The notes under the pieces are model-generated. The model worked only from the letters and a program-made list of their open reading frames with translations, was not told where the DNA came from and did no database searches. A DNA stretch of 64,000 nucleotides, from positions 186,001-250,000 of the forward strand of contig QRDG01001877.1 of assembly GCA_012064385.1 (NCBI GenBank), written 5' to 3'. Below, one piece after another: positions 12,663-23,234 of this stretch. The DNA comes from Puccinellia tenuiflora (Eukaryota > Streptophyta > Magnoliopsida > Poales > Poaceae). The first letter of the stretch is position 1; the number at the start of each line of letters is the position of its first letter. The translations under genes were made by a program, and so were the position numbers.

Positions 12663-12773
12663 GGGCTTCAGCTAGCTCTACGACTGTTGACGAAGCCGGA
12701 ATGGAAACCCATGCTAGACAGAGTGGTGGATTTCATCCCGGCATGGCAGAGAGGGATGATCGCGAGAGAGGTG

Positions 12774-13990
12774 TGAAAGAACATCTGTTAGTTTTTGTGA
12801 TTTTAATGACAACACACTTTGTGGGCTAATCATGTCTTTTAAGTTGTTGAATTTTAGGTTCATATGATGATCAGACCAAGTGGGTGAAAAGATCAAAGAC
12901 GGAGGTGTGCAACGAAGTCGCCGGGCTTTTCTGCCAAATAGGCCCAGAAGTTCCGGCCTAAGGGAAACGGGGCTAAGTCATTTTCGGGGTACCCCGCGGT
13001 AGGGGTCCTGGAACTTTCGACTGGAAGTTCGACCAAAAATTTCCGGCGGTCCGGAAGTTCCGGCCTGATGGCCGGAAGTTCTAGCCCTGAGAAATTTCTG
13101 GGCCGAAAATGGCTAAGTCCTTCCCGGCACCCCTCGCGCTAGGGGGTCCGGAAGTTTGGCCCGGAGATTCTCCACGGAGATATCAGGTGCCCCGGAAGTT
13201 CCGACCTTAGCACCGGATGTTCCATCCTCCGCCGGAAGTTCCGTAGTTAAGTGTCCGGAAATATCCGACCAGCCGCAGGATAACCGTCAGATTTCATGGA
13301 GGTGTATAAATAACCCTCCACCCACCTCGAGCCACCTAGATTTTGAACACTCTCTCTCCTCCATTAATGCAAAATCTCAAATCGACGAGATCTCCTAATC
13401 CCTCCACTCAAACTTGGAGGATTGAAGGAGAAGGCCCCGATCTACAAGCTCACCAAAGGGTTTTTCCATCTCCCCCTCATTTACTTGAGGGATTCATGCC
13501 TAGGGTTTCCATTGGGAAAACCTAGGTGTTGTGTTGTACTCACTTCGATTGTTATTGTTTCAGTTGTTGTGTTGATTTGGGAGCCCCCGATTAAGTTGTG
13601 GGTGTGTGCCCCAAGAACATTGTAAAGACTCCGGATTCCGCCTTGAAGGATTCCGATAGTGGAAGGTGAGGCCTTTGTGGCATTAAGTAGGCTTGTTGTG
13701 GCGAGCTCACACCCCTCCAATGAGACGTACTCCCTTAACAAGGAGGAACTTGGGAATACATCCTTGCCTCCGCGTGCTTCTACTTTCGGTTATCTCTTTC
13801 CCTTAGTAGCTTTTACTTGTATCGTGATAATTTCCTAGTGTTAGTTGCTTGCTTGTCATATAGGTAAATTCACTGTAGTTCCATATCTAGAGAATTTACC
13901 TTTTGTGTCAAGCCTAATTAAAGAAGAATTAAAATTTGGTGTAGCACCTATTCACCCCCCCCCCCTCTAGGTGCCCATACGATCCTTTCA
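12774..13990 (+). mobile_element. Solo LTR, Copia-like
   Basis: A 1,217-bp sequence with TG...CA ends (TGAAAGAACATCTG ... CGATCCTTTCA), flanked by AGGTG (12769-12773) and AGGGG (13991-13995), a 5-bp duplication with one mismatch. Its terminal architecture resembles the LTRs of the gag-only element at 16856 (TGAAAG start; a CACCTATTCACC-polyC-TCTAGG end). It contains a cluster of GGAAGTTCC palindromes at about 12945-13245. It sits in the LINE between MIARE and RGRLTLVK. Confidence 0.85.
12945..13245. repeat. Cluster of CCGGAAGTTCCGG-type palindromes in the solo LTR
   Basis: At least six near copies of GGAAGTTCC, several extended to CCGGAAGTTCCGG, in about 300 bases, for example around 12947, 13050, 13070, 13192 and 13231. 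The area is GC-rich compared with the rest of the LTR. Function unknown. Confidence 0.65.
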
Positions 13991-15290
13991 AGGGGCGGCT
14001 AACCCTGGTGAAGACGGTGATTTCAGCGAAGCCAGTGCACCAACTCCTAGTGGCAGATGCACCGGTGTGGCTGCTGGTAGAGATTGACAAGTGGCGGCGC
14101 GCGTTTCTTTCGGTAGATTTGGATAAGATTCATGGCGGGCAATGCCATGTTGCATGGACCCAGGTGTGCAGGCCGGTGGAGTATGGAGGTCTTGGTGTCA
14201 AGGATCTGAGTCTACAAGGGCTGGCGCTTCGTACGCGATGGGAATGGCTCAGACGAACTGACGATTCGCGTCTGTGGCAAGGGCTGCCGGTGCTGAAGGA
14301 CTCACAGGCGGCGGAGGTGTTCGAGAGACTAGTAAGCGGACACTATTCTGGAGAGATCAATGGTTGCAGGGGAGATCGACAGCAGACATTGCGCCTTTAG
14401 TGGTCGCTGGCGTCAGTGCTAGGGTTCATGGAAGTAGAATTGTCGAAGGAGGAACTTAGGATAACAACTGGTCATTAGACATCTCGTGTGAGTTGGACGA
14501 GCTGGGAGCCCTGCAATGTGTTCAGTTATGGATGGAGATTAACACAGTTCAGAGCGATATCACAGTGGAAGACCAATTCAGCTGGCCTTGGTCTAAGAGT
14601 GGCATCTATTCAGCAAGCTCCACTTACCGTATGCTACAACGTGGACAGGAGAGGTTCGCGGCTGCTAGATGGATCTGGAAGAATGGGGCGTCGGTGAAGT
14701 GTAAGTTGTTCATCTGGATGGCAATCCAACATAGGATCTGGACGTCTGATCGTCGGGCGCGTCACGGATTGCAGGAGGTCCCCTCGAACTGTTTTGTGTG
14801 CCTGCAAAACAAAGACAACGTGGACCACATTCTTATCGAATGTGTGCATGCACAACAGGTGTGGGCTCAAATCATTCAGCAAACAGGGATACGAGTTGAA
14901 GCTCCAGAGGACGAGGACACTCTAGAGGTTTGGTGTAGTGCTAACATGACCCGTATGAGGAAGGAATGGAGGCGTGACTTTGATGCAATGGTTTTGTTGG
15001 TCTGCTGGCAACTATGGAAGAACCGAAACGCTTGGGTGTTTGGCAATATCAGGCAGTGGTTTAGCCCGGAGGAGATGGTGAGGAGAATCTTTATGGAGTT
15101 TGTGAGTTGGACTAGGTGTAGGAGGGGGTTTCCGGAGTTTTCATAGATGTAGCGAGAGAGTAGCCCTAGACGTGGTGTGGAGTTGTAAGGAGTTCTCTGC
15201 CTGTTCGTTTGCGAAACGGGCATGATCTTGTAAATGTCTTTGTTGTCTTCTACAAAACTAAGGTACGCCTTTGGCGTACTCTAAAAAAAA

Positions 15291-15999
15291 GCGTAAGAAA
15301 TCAAGGGCTTGACTAACATCCTCTTTTACCGTTGCTATTGGCGGAAGGTATCTCGTGAAATCGAAGTAAGAAATTGGTGGAACTGGGAAAGGTCAAGAAG
15401 AGGAACTGAGGACGGTGATTACTTGCCAATCAGTATGTTTGGGCCGAGAGTAATCTAAAAAATACAGGCATGTAAAACTTTGTCGGAGGATGAAAGGGAT
15501 GGAGCGACTCGAGACATATCAAGGTATTTAAAGGATACTAGTACGATTTCTTGGTTAGTTTCTTTGGCATCAATATGCCTTGTTAACTTTCTCATGGACG
15601 ATTGTGGTGGTGGAGAGGAGAAAAAAAAAACGTGGGGGCGAAGATCGGTTGTCGGAAGATGAAGCGATGGGTCCATGGCCACGGAAGAAAGGTAAAATCC
15701 TACGTGTGTTATGTTGGGCCTATCCAATGACACGGCTTCACAGAATTGCAGAACATATAGGTCGTGGCATACTTTTTTTTTCAAGAACATACAGTGAGTT
15801 TCATGCCATCACATAAAGAGGGATTACAAAGAATAATTGAAATGTCAAAAGGGAGAGCACTCCAGAGCCCAAATAGACAAAACATCCTGGTGGCAGGAAT
15901 TTTGAAGGGCATCAATAAAAGATACAAGGCGATGAATGGGCATAGGATATTTCAGTGGATCAACCTAGAAATAGCAAGTAATTTTGCAACAGTTAGTAA
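15291..15999. other. Unassigned sequence, possible LINE 3' tail in reverse
   Basis: No gene recognised. At 15772-15781 a T-run (rc: ACATACTTGAAAAAAAAAG-like) is followed on the + strand by TTCAAGAACATACAGTGAG. This would read on the - strand as the 3' end of a LINE with its poly-A, so 15772 to about 15960 may be a small inverted LINE fragment. The rest (15291-15770) is unexplained. Confidence 0.3.
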
Positions 16000-16850
16000 G
16001 GGCAACTCCAGGGGAACCCTCTAACAATGTGTCCGTTTTGGACAAAGTGTCAGTTTGGGGGTGTCTAAAGTGTCCACGCACACTTGTATCATGGTATCCA
16101 AAGATGCCTTCAAAGTGTCGGGACACTTGTCCGTTTTGTCAAGTGCACTATATGTATATATGTTGATTGTTTTAGTACTTAATTATTTATGCATCAAAAT
16201 CTGAGCACAAATTCATCCACATATCATCACGAAAGTATGCAAAAAATAATAGTTCAAGTTTGAAATTAAAATTTAACTGTGCCGAGCATACATCAAAGTA
16301 CCAAAAATAGCATATAGTTCATAGAAACGCATAACATAGATATAGAATGAACAATTGGTGTGATACAAGATGTTGTCACGAGTTCACTCATACCAAGCCT
16401 TCGTATTTTTTAGTCCACGTGGGATGTTGGACAACATGACCCGGGACTCCTCCGTGAACAAGACGGGACCTGCTTGCTTCCCCTTTGTTGCCTCTCTTAT
16501 TTTGTCGGTTGCTACCTTTTCTACTTCAACCCTAAGGTTTCCGCATCAAGGGCATCTTGTTTCTCTCAGTCGCCATCTTCTCAGCTTGTTGACTTCCTTT
16601 TACTCCCTCAACTGAACTCTCTTACCACTTGACACCTAGTTAACGCTCATCATTTGTGCCAACAGTTCTTGCAAAGAGCTTGAGAAGTCCGCACGCTTCG
16701 CGATATCTTTCTTCCACTTCCTTCCCCTCAGCCGAACCGCACACAGATCCCCACGGAGGCATCTTCGTCAACATGGCTTGTTTGAGAGACATCATTGTTT
16801 GCATGCTTCCTCGTTTGTGCACCTTCATTGTTTGCTTGGAAAGCAACAAA
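16000..16850 (-). mobile_element. Harbinger-like element remnant with ORF1 (NAM-associated domain) relic
   Basis: TAA at 15997-15999 followed by GGGCAACTCCAGGGG looks like a Harbinger-type end. On the - strand near 16460-16370 the frame encodes FTEESRVMLSNIPRGLKN, resembling the NAM-associated C-terminal part of plant Harbinger ORF1 proteins. An upstream - strand ORF, 16849-16640, may be part of the same protein. The right end was not found, and the gag-only LTR element is inserted at 16856. Assignment is tentative. Confidence 0.4.
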
Positions 16851-16855
16851 CTCTA

Positions 16856-19310
16856 TGAAAGGACACGGATGTCGCCTAGAGGGGGGGGTGGTGAATAGGC
16901 GATTTAAAATTATTACGGTTAAGGCTTGAATAAATGCGGAATAAAACTAACGTTTAATTTATCAAGCCAAAACTTAAACTAGCTAGGTTTACCTATGTGC
17001 ACCAACAACTTATGCTAAGCAATATAATCAACTATGTGATAGCAAGATATATAACTTCAAACTCTATGGCTATCACAAAGTAAATAGCATAAGTAAGAAA
17101 CTCGGATATAGGAATACTGAGGCACTTGGAACGATGATTTATCCCGAAGTTCACTTCCCAATGGAAGCTAGTCTCCGTTGGAGTGGCGCGGTGTTCACCA
17201 ATGTGAAACACCGAGTAGCCTTGATATGGCACACCGTATCTCCGTTGTGTCTTACCACCGATGTGGCGAGGCACTTGTCACTATGTTGCCGTTGAGGTTG
17301 ACAACTAGAACCTTTACAAGGATGAAGCTCACTCCACAAGTTGGAGGGTCTTCACCAAATGCACCGAGCCGCCAAGACTCGATGCCCAAGGCCGAGGCAC
17401 ACACCACAACTCAATTGGTGGCTCCCAACAATGTCTTCGTAGCTACCAAAGCTTCGAGACGAACAAGGTTGAGCCACACTCCACAATTGGAGGCTCCCAA
17501 CAAATCCCGTGAGCCACCAAGACTCCGAGAAAACAACAACCGTCTAGGGTACCAACGTGCCCTAGAGGAACAAGCTCTAGGGCACCCAAGCACCCAAGAG
17601 TAACAAGCTTCTCAATTTCACTTTCCACGAATCACCGTGGAGAACTCAAACCGATGCAACCAATGCAATGGCAAGAACACACTAAGTGGTCAAATTCTTC
17701 ACTCTCAAATCCCACCAAAAGAAACTAATGCTTGTGGGGGGAGAAGAGAGGAAGAACAAAGAAGAACTCAACAAATGGAACTCCAAGATCTAGATCCAAA
17801 GGGTTCCCCTCACTTAGAGGAGAGATGGTTTGGTGGAAGTGTAGATCTAGATCTCCTCTCTCTTTTCCCTCTAATTGGAGGCAAGAATCATGGAGGAATA
17901 GAGAGAAATCTAAGCTCAAGAAGGTCAACAATGGGGGGCTTTTTCGTGCTAAAGAGCTATATTCACTTGGGGAAGAAGGGGGGCTTTTATGGGACCCCAC
18001 GAAAAAGAGCCGTTGCAGGAAAAACAGAGACCGTATATTCCGGTTCAGGTTTGGACCGGAATTTCCGCCCCAGTCCGCGCAACTGCTGAAACCTTCTGTA
18101 GGTCACCGGATATTTCCAACCGGAGATTTCCGGAAGGACCGGAATATCCGGTTTTCTGAAAACTGACAGAAACAGCAAAACGAAAACTGCAATAACTTTT
18201 TCATCCGGACTCCGATTTCGATGATCTTGGGCTCGTTGGAATCGCAATTAAGAGCTCTACAAGATCATGCAGAGAAACATCATAGTCCATCATGTGAGGA
18301 GGAGGTCACAAGGAAAGAGTTTGACCTCTCTAGAAAAGACAAGCCGGTAAAACCTCCAACATAAAAAACGCAACAAGATATGCATATGAAATCCGTTTTT
18401 GATGAACTAGAGCTTGGTATGGAGATGAACACAAGCTCTAAATACTCATATGGATGAAAGCCAAATAATAATAGGCAATGAATATTTTGTTATGGGTAGG
18501 AAGGTGTGAACCTTTCCTCACGGGTGAACCGTCAAAATCTCCACAACCGAAAACGCAATAGAAGATGCAACCCAATCTTGTTTTCGGTGAACTTGGCCTT
18601 GTCATGACAAGCATTACAAGCACCAAAACCACACCACGGTAAGAGCCAAATAAGAACCAATAAAGATGATGCAGGAATGCAAGGATGCAAAGGTTTGAGC
18701 TCTCTATGACCGATACGCTAAAGCTCACTTGAGAGCCCCTCTTGATAGTACGGTTACCTATCCTAAAAACCCGGTTTCCCAACTACACCGCGAGACCGGT
18801 AAAATAGAAACCCTATCAAGATCATACCTTTGCCTTGCGCATTCCACTTGAGCTAGATGATGACGATCTTGATCTCCTCTCAAGTGGATCACCTTTCTTT
18901 GCCTTGCGCATTCCACTTGAGGTAGATGATGACGATCTTGATCTCCTCTCAAGTGGATCACCTTTCTTGATTACGCTCCGCTCGGTGAAGCCTCGCATAT
19001 TGCTCCCCCATACACTATGGGAGAGACACTTACGCTCCGCTCGGTGAAGCCTCGCATATTGCTCCCCCATACACCAATATGGGAGAGACACTCTTTCGCA
19101 TATCTTCACATGCCCTTATCTTCTATGTTGATCAACTTGCACATAGCCTTGATCAACATATAATCTTCTTCTTTTAGCCTTGACTCCAACATATGGAGTT
19201 CAAGCATTCCTTATGGACCAACACTACAAATATAACTCAAAACACACATTAGTCCATAGAGATTGTCATTAATTACCAAAACAACACATGGGGGCAACCA
19301 TGCACTTTCA
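16856..19310 (-). repeat. 3' LTR of the gag-only element
   Basis: 2,455 bp, reading on the - strand from TGAAAGTGCATGG to CCGTGTCCTTTCA. It aligns along its length with 25448-25818 plus 39336-41410. It contains two tandem duplications (18831-18968 and 18971-19091) and a set of CCGGAAT/ATTCCGG palindromes at 18035-18155. Preceded on the left by TSD CTCTA. Confidence 0.88.
18831..19091. repeat. Two back-to-back tandem duplications inside the LTR
   Basis: Unit 1, 69 bp, at 18831-18899 and 18900-18968 (TGCCTTGCGCATTCCACTTG...). Unit 2, about 60 bp, at 18971-19029 and 19030-19091 (TTACGCTCCGCTCGGTGAAG...). Both duplications also occur in the 5' LTR at about 40933-41195, so they predate the insertion of this element. 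Confidence 0.85.
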
Positions 19311-19452
19311 CTCTATCCACTTCACCGGGCTAGAACAGATTCAATGAAAGGACATACAAATGGTGGGTTTCTTACCCATATGGGACTACAAACGTCACAA
19401 TCACCGTCTGCAGAGCTGCATCGCTAGGCCGCATCCGTTCCATGCAATTTCA
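19311..19452. repeat. Copy of the element's outer flank lying between 3' LTR and PPT
   Basis: Bases 19311-19445 match 41411-41544, the host DNA outside the other LTR, including the CTCTA target copy, with a few changes. They are joined to CCATGCAATTTCA at 19440-19452, which is the first 13 bases of an LTR (TGAAATTGCATGG on the - strand), and then to the PPT at 19453. The junction coincides with the shared hexamer CCATGC. Confidence 0.85.
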
Positions 19453-22400
19453 ATCTCCCCCATTTTGGTAATTGATGACAATCCCTTTTAAGAGGGTTTA
19501 TATAATGAATATAGCAACCTTGCAAGACAAACAAGCAAGGATGCAAAGCGCATTAAAGGCAAATGCAACAAAAGCATAAAACCCAAGTTCCCTTAAGCCC
19601 TCTAAACTTCTCCCCCATTGGCATCGATTGCCGAAATGGGAAGAAAAATTTAGAAAGCCAATATAATATGAATTCCTCCATAAAGTGTGCATTTCTCAAA
19701 ATGTGAGTGGAATCAAATGCACATATCCATTGACGAATAATTAGAGGAAATCAAACTATATTGAGGATCCAAAGATTGCAAAAGGATGAAATCATTCTAA
19801 ACATCTCCACAAAGGAGAAAAGCAATAAAAAAGATCCAAGACGAGAGTTCTAAATAAAAACGGAGAAGCTCCCCAATGTTCATGCACTATTGAGGAGTGC
19901 ACAAATATGGAATCCTTGCTCCCCCAAAATCATCTAGAACACTCACCAAGTGCAAGGATGTAAAAATTAAAGCAAAACAAAGCACTTGCACTAAAGATGT
20001 GGTTGAGCCATAAGGAGATACCAATTTAAAAGAAACTATCAAGAAAAGTCCAACCAAGAGTATGTGTGTGTGACAAGACAATTAATTTGGTAAGACACAT
20101 AGTCTTAACCAAATGGAGATAAGTTATATATCAAGTATTGGCACACACAACTTACAAAGAAGATTTTTCAAAAAGAATATGTTCATAAACTCAAGGATAC
20201 CAATTTTTTTTAAAATTCAACATAGGATAGGCCCAACCGAGATAAAAGAAGATTTTTAAAAGGGTATGTTCACAAGCTTAGGGATACCAATTGGAAACTA
20301 AAACCAATTGAAAATGCCAAAATCTAGTGAGAGCATTTAGCCAATAAAAATTCAACATGCTCACCATGGTAAGCATGAAGTAAAAAAATCCTCAACACAT
20401 ACATGAGTGTGCAAAGATATCAATAAAAATGAGACAATCACTCATGAGACAATTTTGGAGCCACCAAAGAATTATAGATAAAAGCAAGGTATCTCAAAAG
20501 AATTAGGATACAACTAAAGGTGACCTCTCTCATATGTATAGGTTTCTAAGCAGACAAATCATTGATGATATACATTTACAAAGAAACTTGTACATACGAG
20601 ATGGTTGATAAAGTGGAAACCATGGTAGCCAACATGGAAGTCATGAATATACAAAAGAGATTATTGCTTAAAAGCATAGCACATAGCTCAAATTTATCTC
20701 ATTGTATATAAATGAACTTCAAAAATATCAAAGACATCACACAAATCACTAAGGGAACAAGAGATAGTGGAGATGCTTTGAGATAGGCAACAAGTATCAC
20801 AAAGAAATAATACCAACTGAATAAAAGGTTTTTGCAATTTAATCACAAGTATCACAAAGATACACCAAGTGAAGAAAAAGACCAAAACCACAACAATTGC
20901 ACATAAAAGCTTTCATGCCAAGAAGCAACCTACACAAGGTTGAGACTAGAAAAGTATGCATGAGGTAGATACTTGTTACCGAGATACATTGACGATGAAG
21001 AAGATGAGAGTTTGTTTATCATCAAAACTTCACTCCAATAATCACATGGTGAGAACACCTTCCTTATGAATGAGGCAAGCATCCAATGTATCTCCATTGT
21101 ACCTAAAACAAAATTCAAGCACAAAATGGTTCCCAAACTCATTGGGTCCCATAGTAGTTAGATAAACTACAATATATAGGAAACACTCCACATAAATATG
21201 TGCATATAGATATGAAATTGAATTTCATGCACATCTTAGCCGATTTAGGATTTGGTGGAGTATCCCCTATATATTGGAACTAGAAAGACTAGCATGCCAT
21301 AAAATATATATACTAGTACATATACATGCATAGGCTCATGAGAACCAAGAGAGATACAATTTGGACAAAAACACCAAGTAAACCAAGAAGAGAGCACACC
21401 AAGGTGTGACACAAAAAGGTTGTCCAAATTATATCAAAGTCCAAATCAACACATGATTGAGGAAAATCAAATCAACAAATGATTGATTCCAAAACACATC
21501 AACACATGAAGTGAGATATCAATATGAATCAAATCAAACAACACATGAGAGATAAGACACCAATTGAAAATAAGATACCACTAGGAGAAAAGATACCAAG
21601 AATAGGATAATACTTGACCAGAATCAAGTAAAGTAAAATAAAGCAATAAGGTATCAAAACTCCCACAATAAATATCAATTGAAACAAATATCTATGGAGG
21701 AGATATTAAATCCCAATTAATACCAATTGAAGGTACCAAAGGCAAGGCTAATGAGCATATATAATATAAAAGAAAGAGACATGCTCAAAGGATTTTCTCA
21801 TTCTATAGGATAAACGTAAAACAAGAAATGAGAAAGCAAGACTCCCAAGAGAGAGCAAGGTTACACCAAATAAACCAAACACCCTCTACACTTTTCATGA
21901 TGGCACAAAGCATCAAGAGAAAAAGATTTGTCTTCCATAAACACATACGATAGAAATCAAATGCCAATTGAAAGGATCAAATATTGATAGATAGGATAGT
22001 GTTCTAAATAAAAAGGAATGGTCCCCCAAGATTCATGCATTATTTTTGATATTTGCATTTGAGTACAAAATACACGCACAAGGGATCATTACTCTTCTAT
22101 TTTATTTACAACACCAAACACTACCAATTGAAAATTAGGATCCATACAAGAGGCAAGGAAGGCAATGGGTGTCAAAATAAATATTTTGGCAAGAGATGGG
22201 GCAAATAAAAGCCAATGCCAATGTAAGGATAATCAAAAATATTCTATCACAAATATAAATATGGATTGTCCAAGGACAATGACCATTTGGAATTATTTTC
22301 CCGGTGATAGAGGTATTAACGAATATCCTCACAAGATAAAACATATGGCAAGAGATAAGAAATAAAACACCATATTTTAATAAAGTTTGTTGGTAGTTCC

Positions 22401-23234
22401 AACTATTCAAACCAACCGGCAAGGACATGGTTAGAATAATATGGAACAAATGGTTTCTCAAATAATATATGGGAATGCATATTGGAGAGAAACCATACGA
22501 AGCAAACTCACACAAACAAGAGCCAAAGGGTAACCACAAAAGGAAAATTGGAACTTGTTTGAGTAAAGATGCCAAATAGGAATAAGATAATTTACAATAT
22601 CAAATCCAAGTGGCAAACCTCGAATGTTCACATTTTGTGGGATTTTAATATGCACAAAGCTTATTACTCCCCCATAATGTGATAATTCATTTTATCTAAG
22701 CAAGAGGCAAAAAAACCAACTAGAGAAATTAATGGACATTGTAGAATTTGAATTTCTCATGAATATGACATACCACATAGTAACTAGATAATATTGAAAT
22801 ATCAATACTAGGTGGTGTGCCTCATGTACACACATTTTTAGGTTTGTGAAGTGCACAAAGCATATCACTCCCCCAAAATGGGATAGTCCATTAATCTCTC
22901 AAAAGAGCCAATTAAAATCAACATAAGATTCAATAAAGACTCAACACAAAGTTTACACATATATGAGCGCACATTAACATACACAAACTTGATTGCTCAA
23001 GGTAAGTAATAAGCACAACATATACAAGCACATGCTAGGAACAAAACTAACACATGCAAGGGAGCAAGCAACTTTCAATGTATATATAATTTAAATACAA
23101 GTTACCGCAAGAAGGAGCATTGGATATGAGATAGATATGTGATAATCCAATTGGCTTCGCTTGATGAAATATAAACATGAAGAATTCTTCAAATGATAGC
23201 CAAGTCGCCAATGCCCTCCAACAACACCTATTGA
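19453..23234 (-). other. Non-coding internal spacer of the gag-only element
   Basis: Begins with the PPT (ATCTCCCCC at 19453-19461, GGGGGAGAT on the - strand), followed by 3.8 kb of strongly A-rich + strand sequence. No ORF resembles integrase, RT or RNase H; the longest - frame (22575-22135, 146 codons) is low-complexity and hydrophobic and I do not regard it as a gene. The motif TACCAATTGAAA recurs in it (see findings). Confidence 0.7.

Larger units (their letters stand above)
10877..15146 (+). pseudogene. LINE ORF2 reverse transcriptase relic
   Basis: Three coding islands, 10785-11097, 12663-12773 and 13991-15146, make up the 3' half of a LINE ORF2. The YADD catalytic motif is near 10893. 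The last island carries LVADAPVWLLVEIDKWRRAF, YGGLGVKDLSLQGLALRTRW and, after frame changes near 14340 and 14460, the zinc segment CFVCLQNKDNVDHILIEC and CWQLWKNRNAWVF, ending TAG at 15144-15146. ORF2 proteins copy LINE RNA at a nicked target. The 5' half, with the endonuclease, is absent, as usual for a truncated insertion. Confidence 0.78.
10785..15290 (+). mobile_element. 5'-truncated LINE (L1-type), interrupted by two solo LTRs
   Basis: The element begins inside reverse transcriptase (ELGLLSPVGHARQ; QRVSIYADDVALFV with the YADD motif in the neighbouring frame near 10877). It proceeds through LHMNYQKSTVTLIRGDEA to IRYLGL at 11097, is interrupted by a solo LTR, resumes at 12663 (LQLA..., then PMLDRVVDFIPAWQRGMI), is interrupted again at 12774, and resumes at 13991 (GRLTLVKTVISAKPVHQ). 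It ends in an 8-A tail at 15283-15290 after GGCGTACTCT, a 3' end typical of plant LINEs. Frames shift several times, so the element is dead. Its 5' boundary is approximate and no target duplication was identified. Confidence 0.8.

Noticed and set aside
12945..13245. Heat-shock elements in the solo LTR
   Set aside because: The palindromes read GAA-G-TTC with one base between half sites, whereas a heat-shock element needs GAA-nn-TTC.
22135..22575. 146-codon hydrophobic - strand ORF in the gag-only spacer
   Set aside because: Low-complexity AT-rich frame, no start context or domain; a chance ORF.
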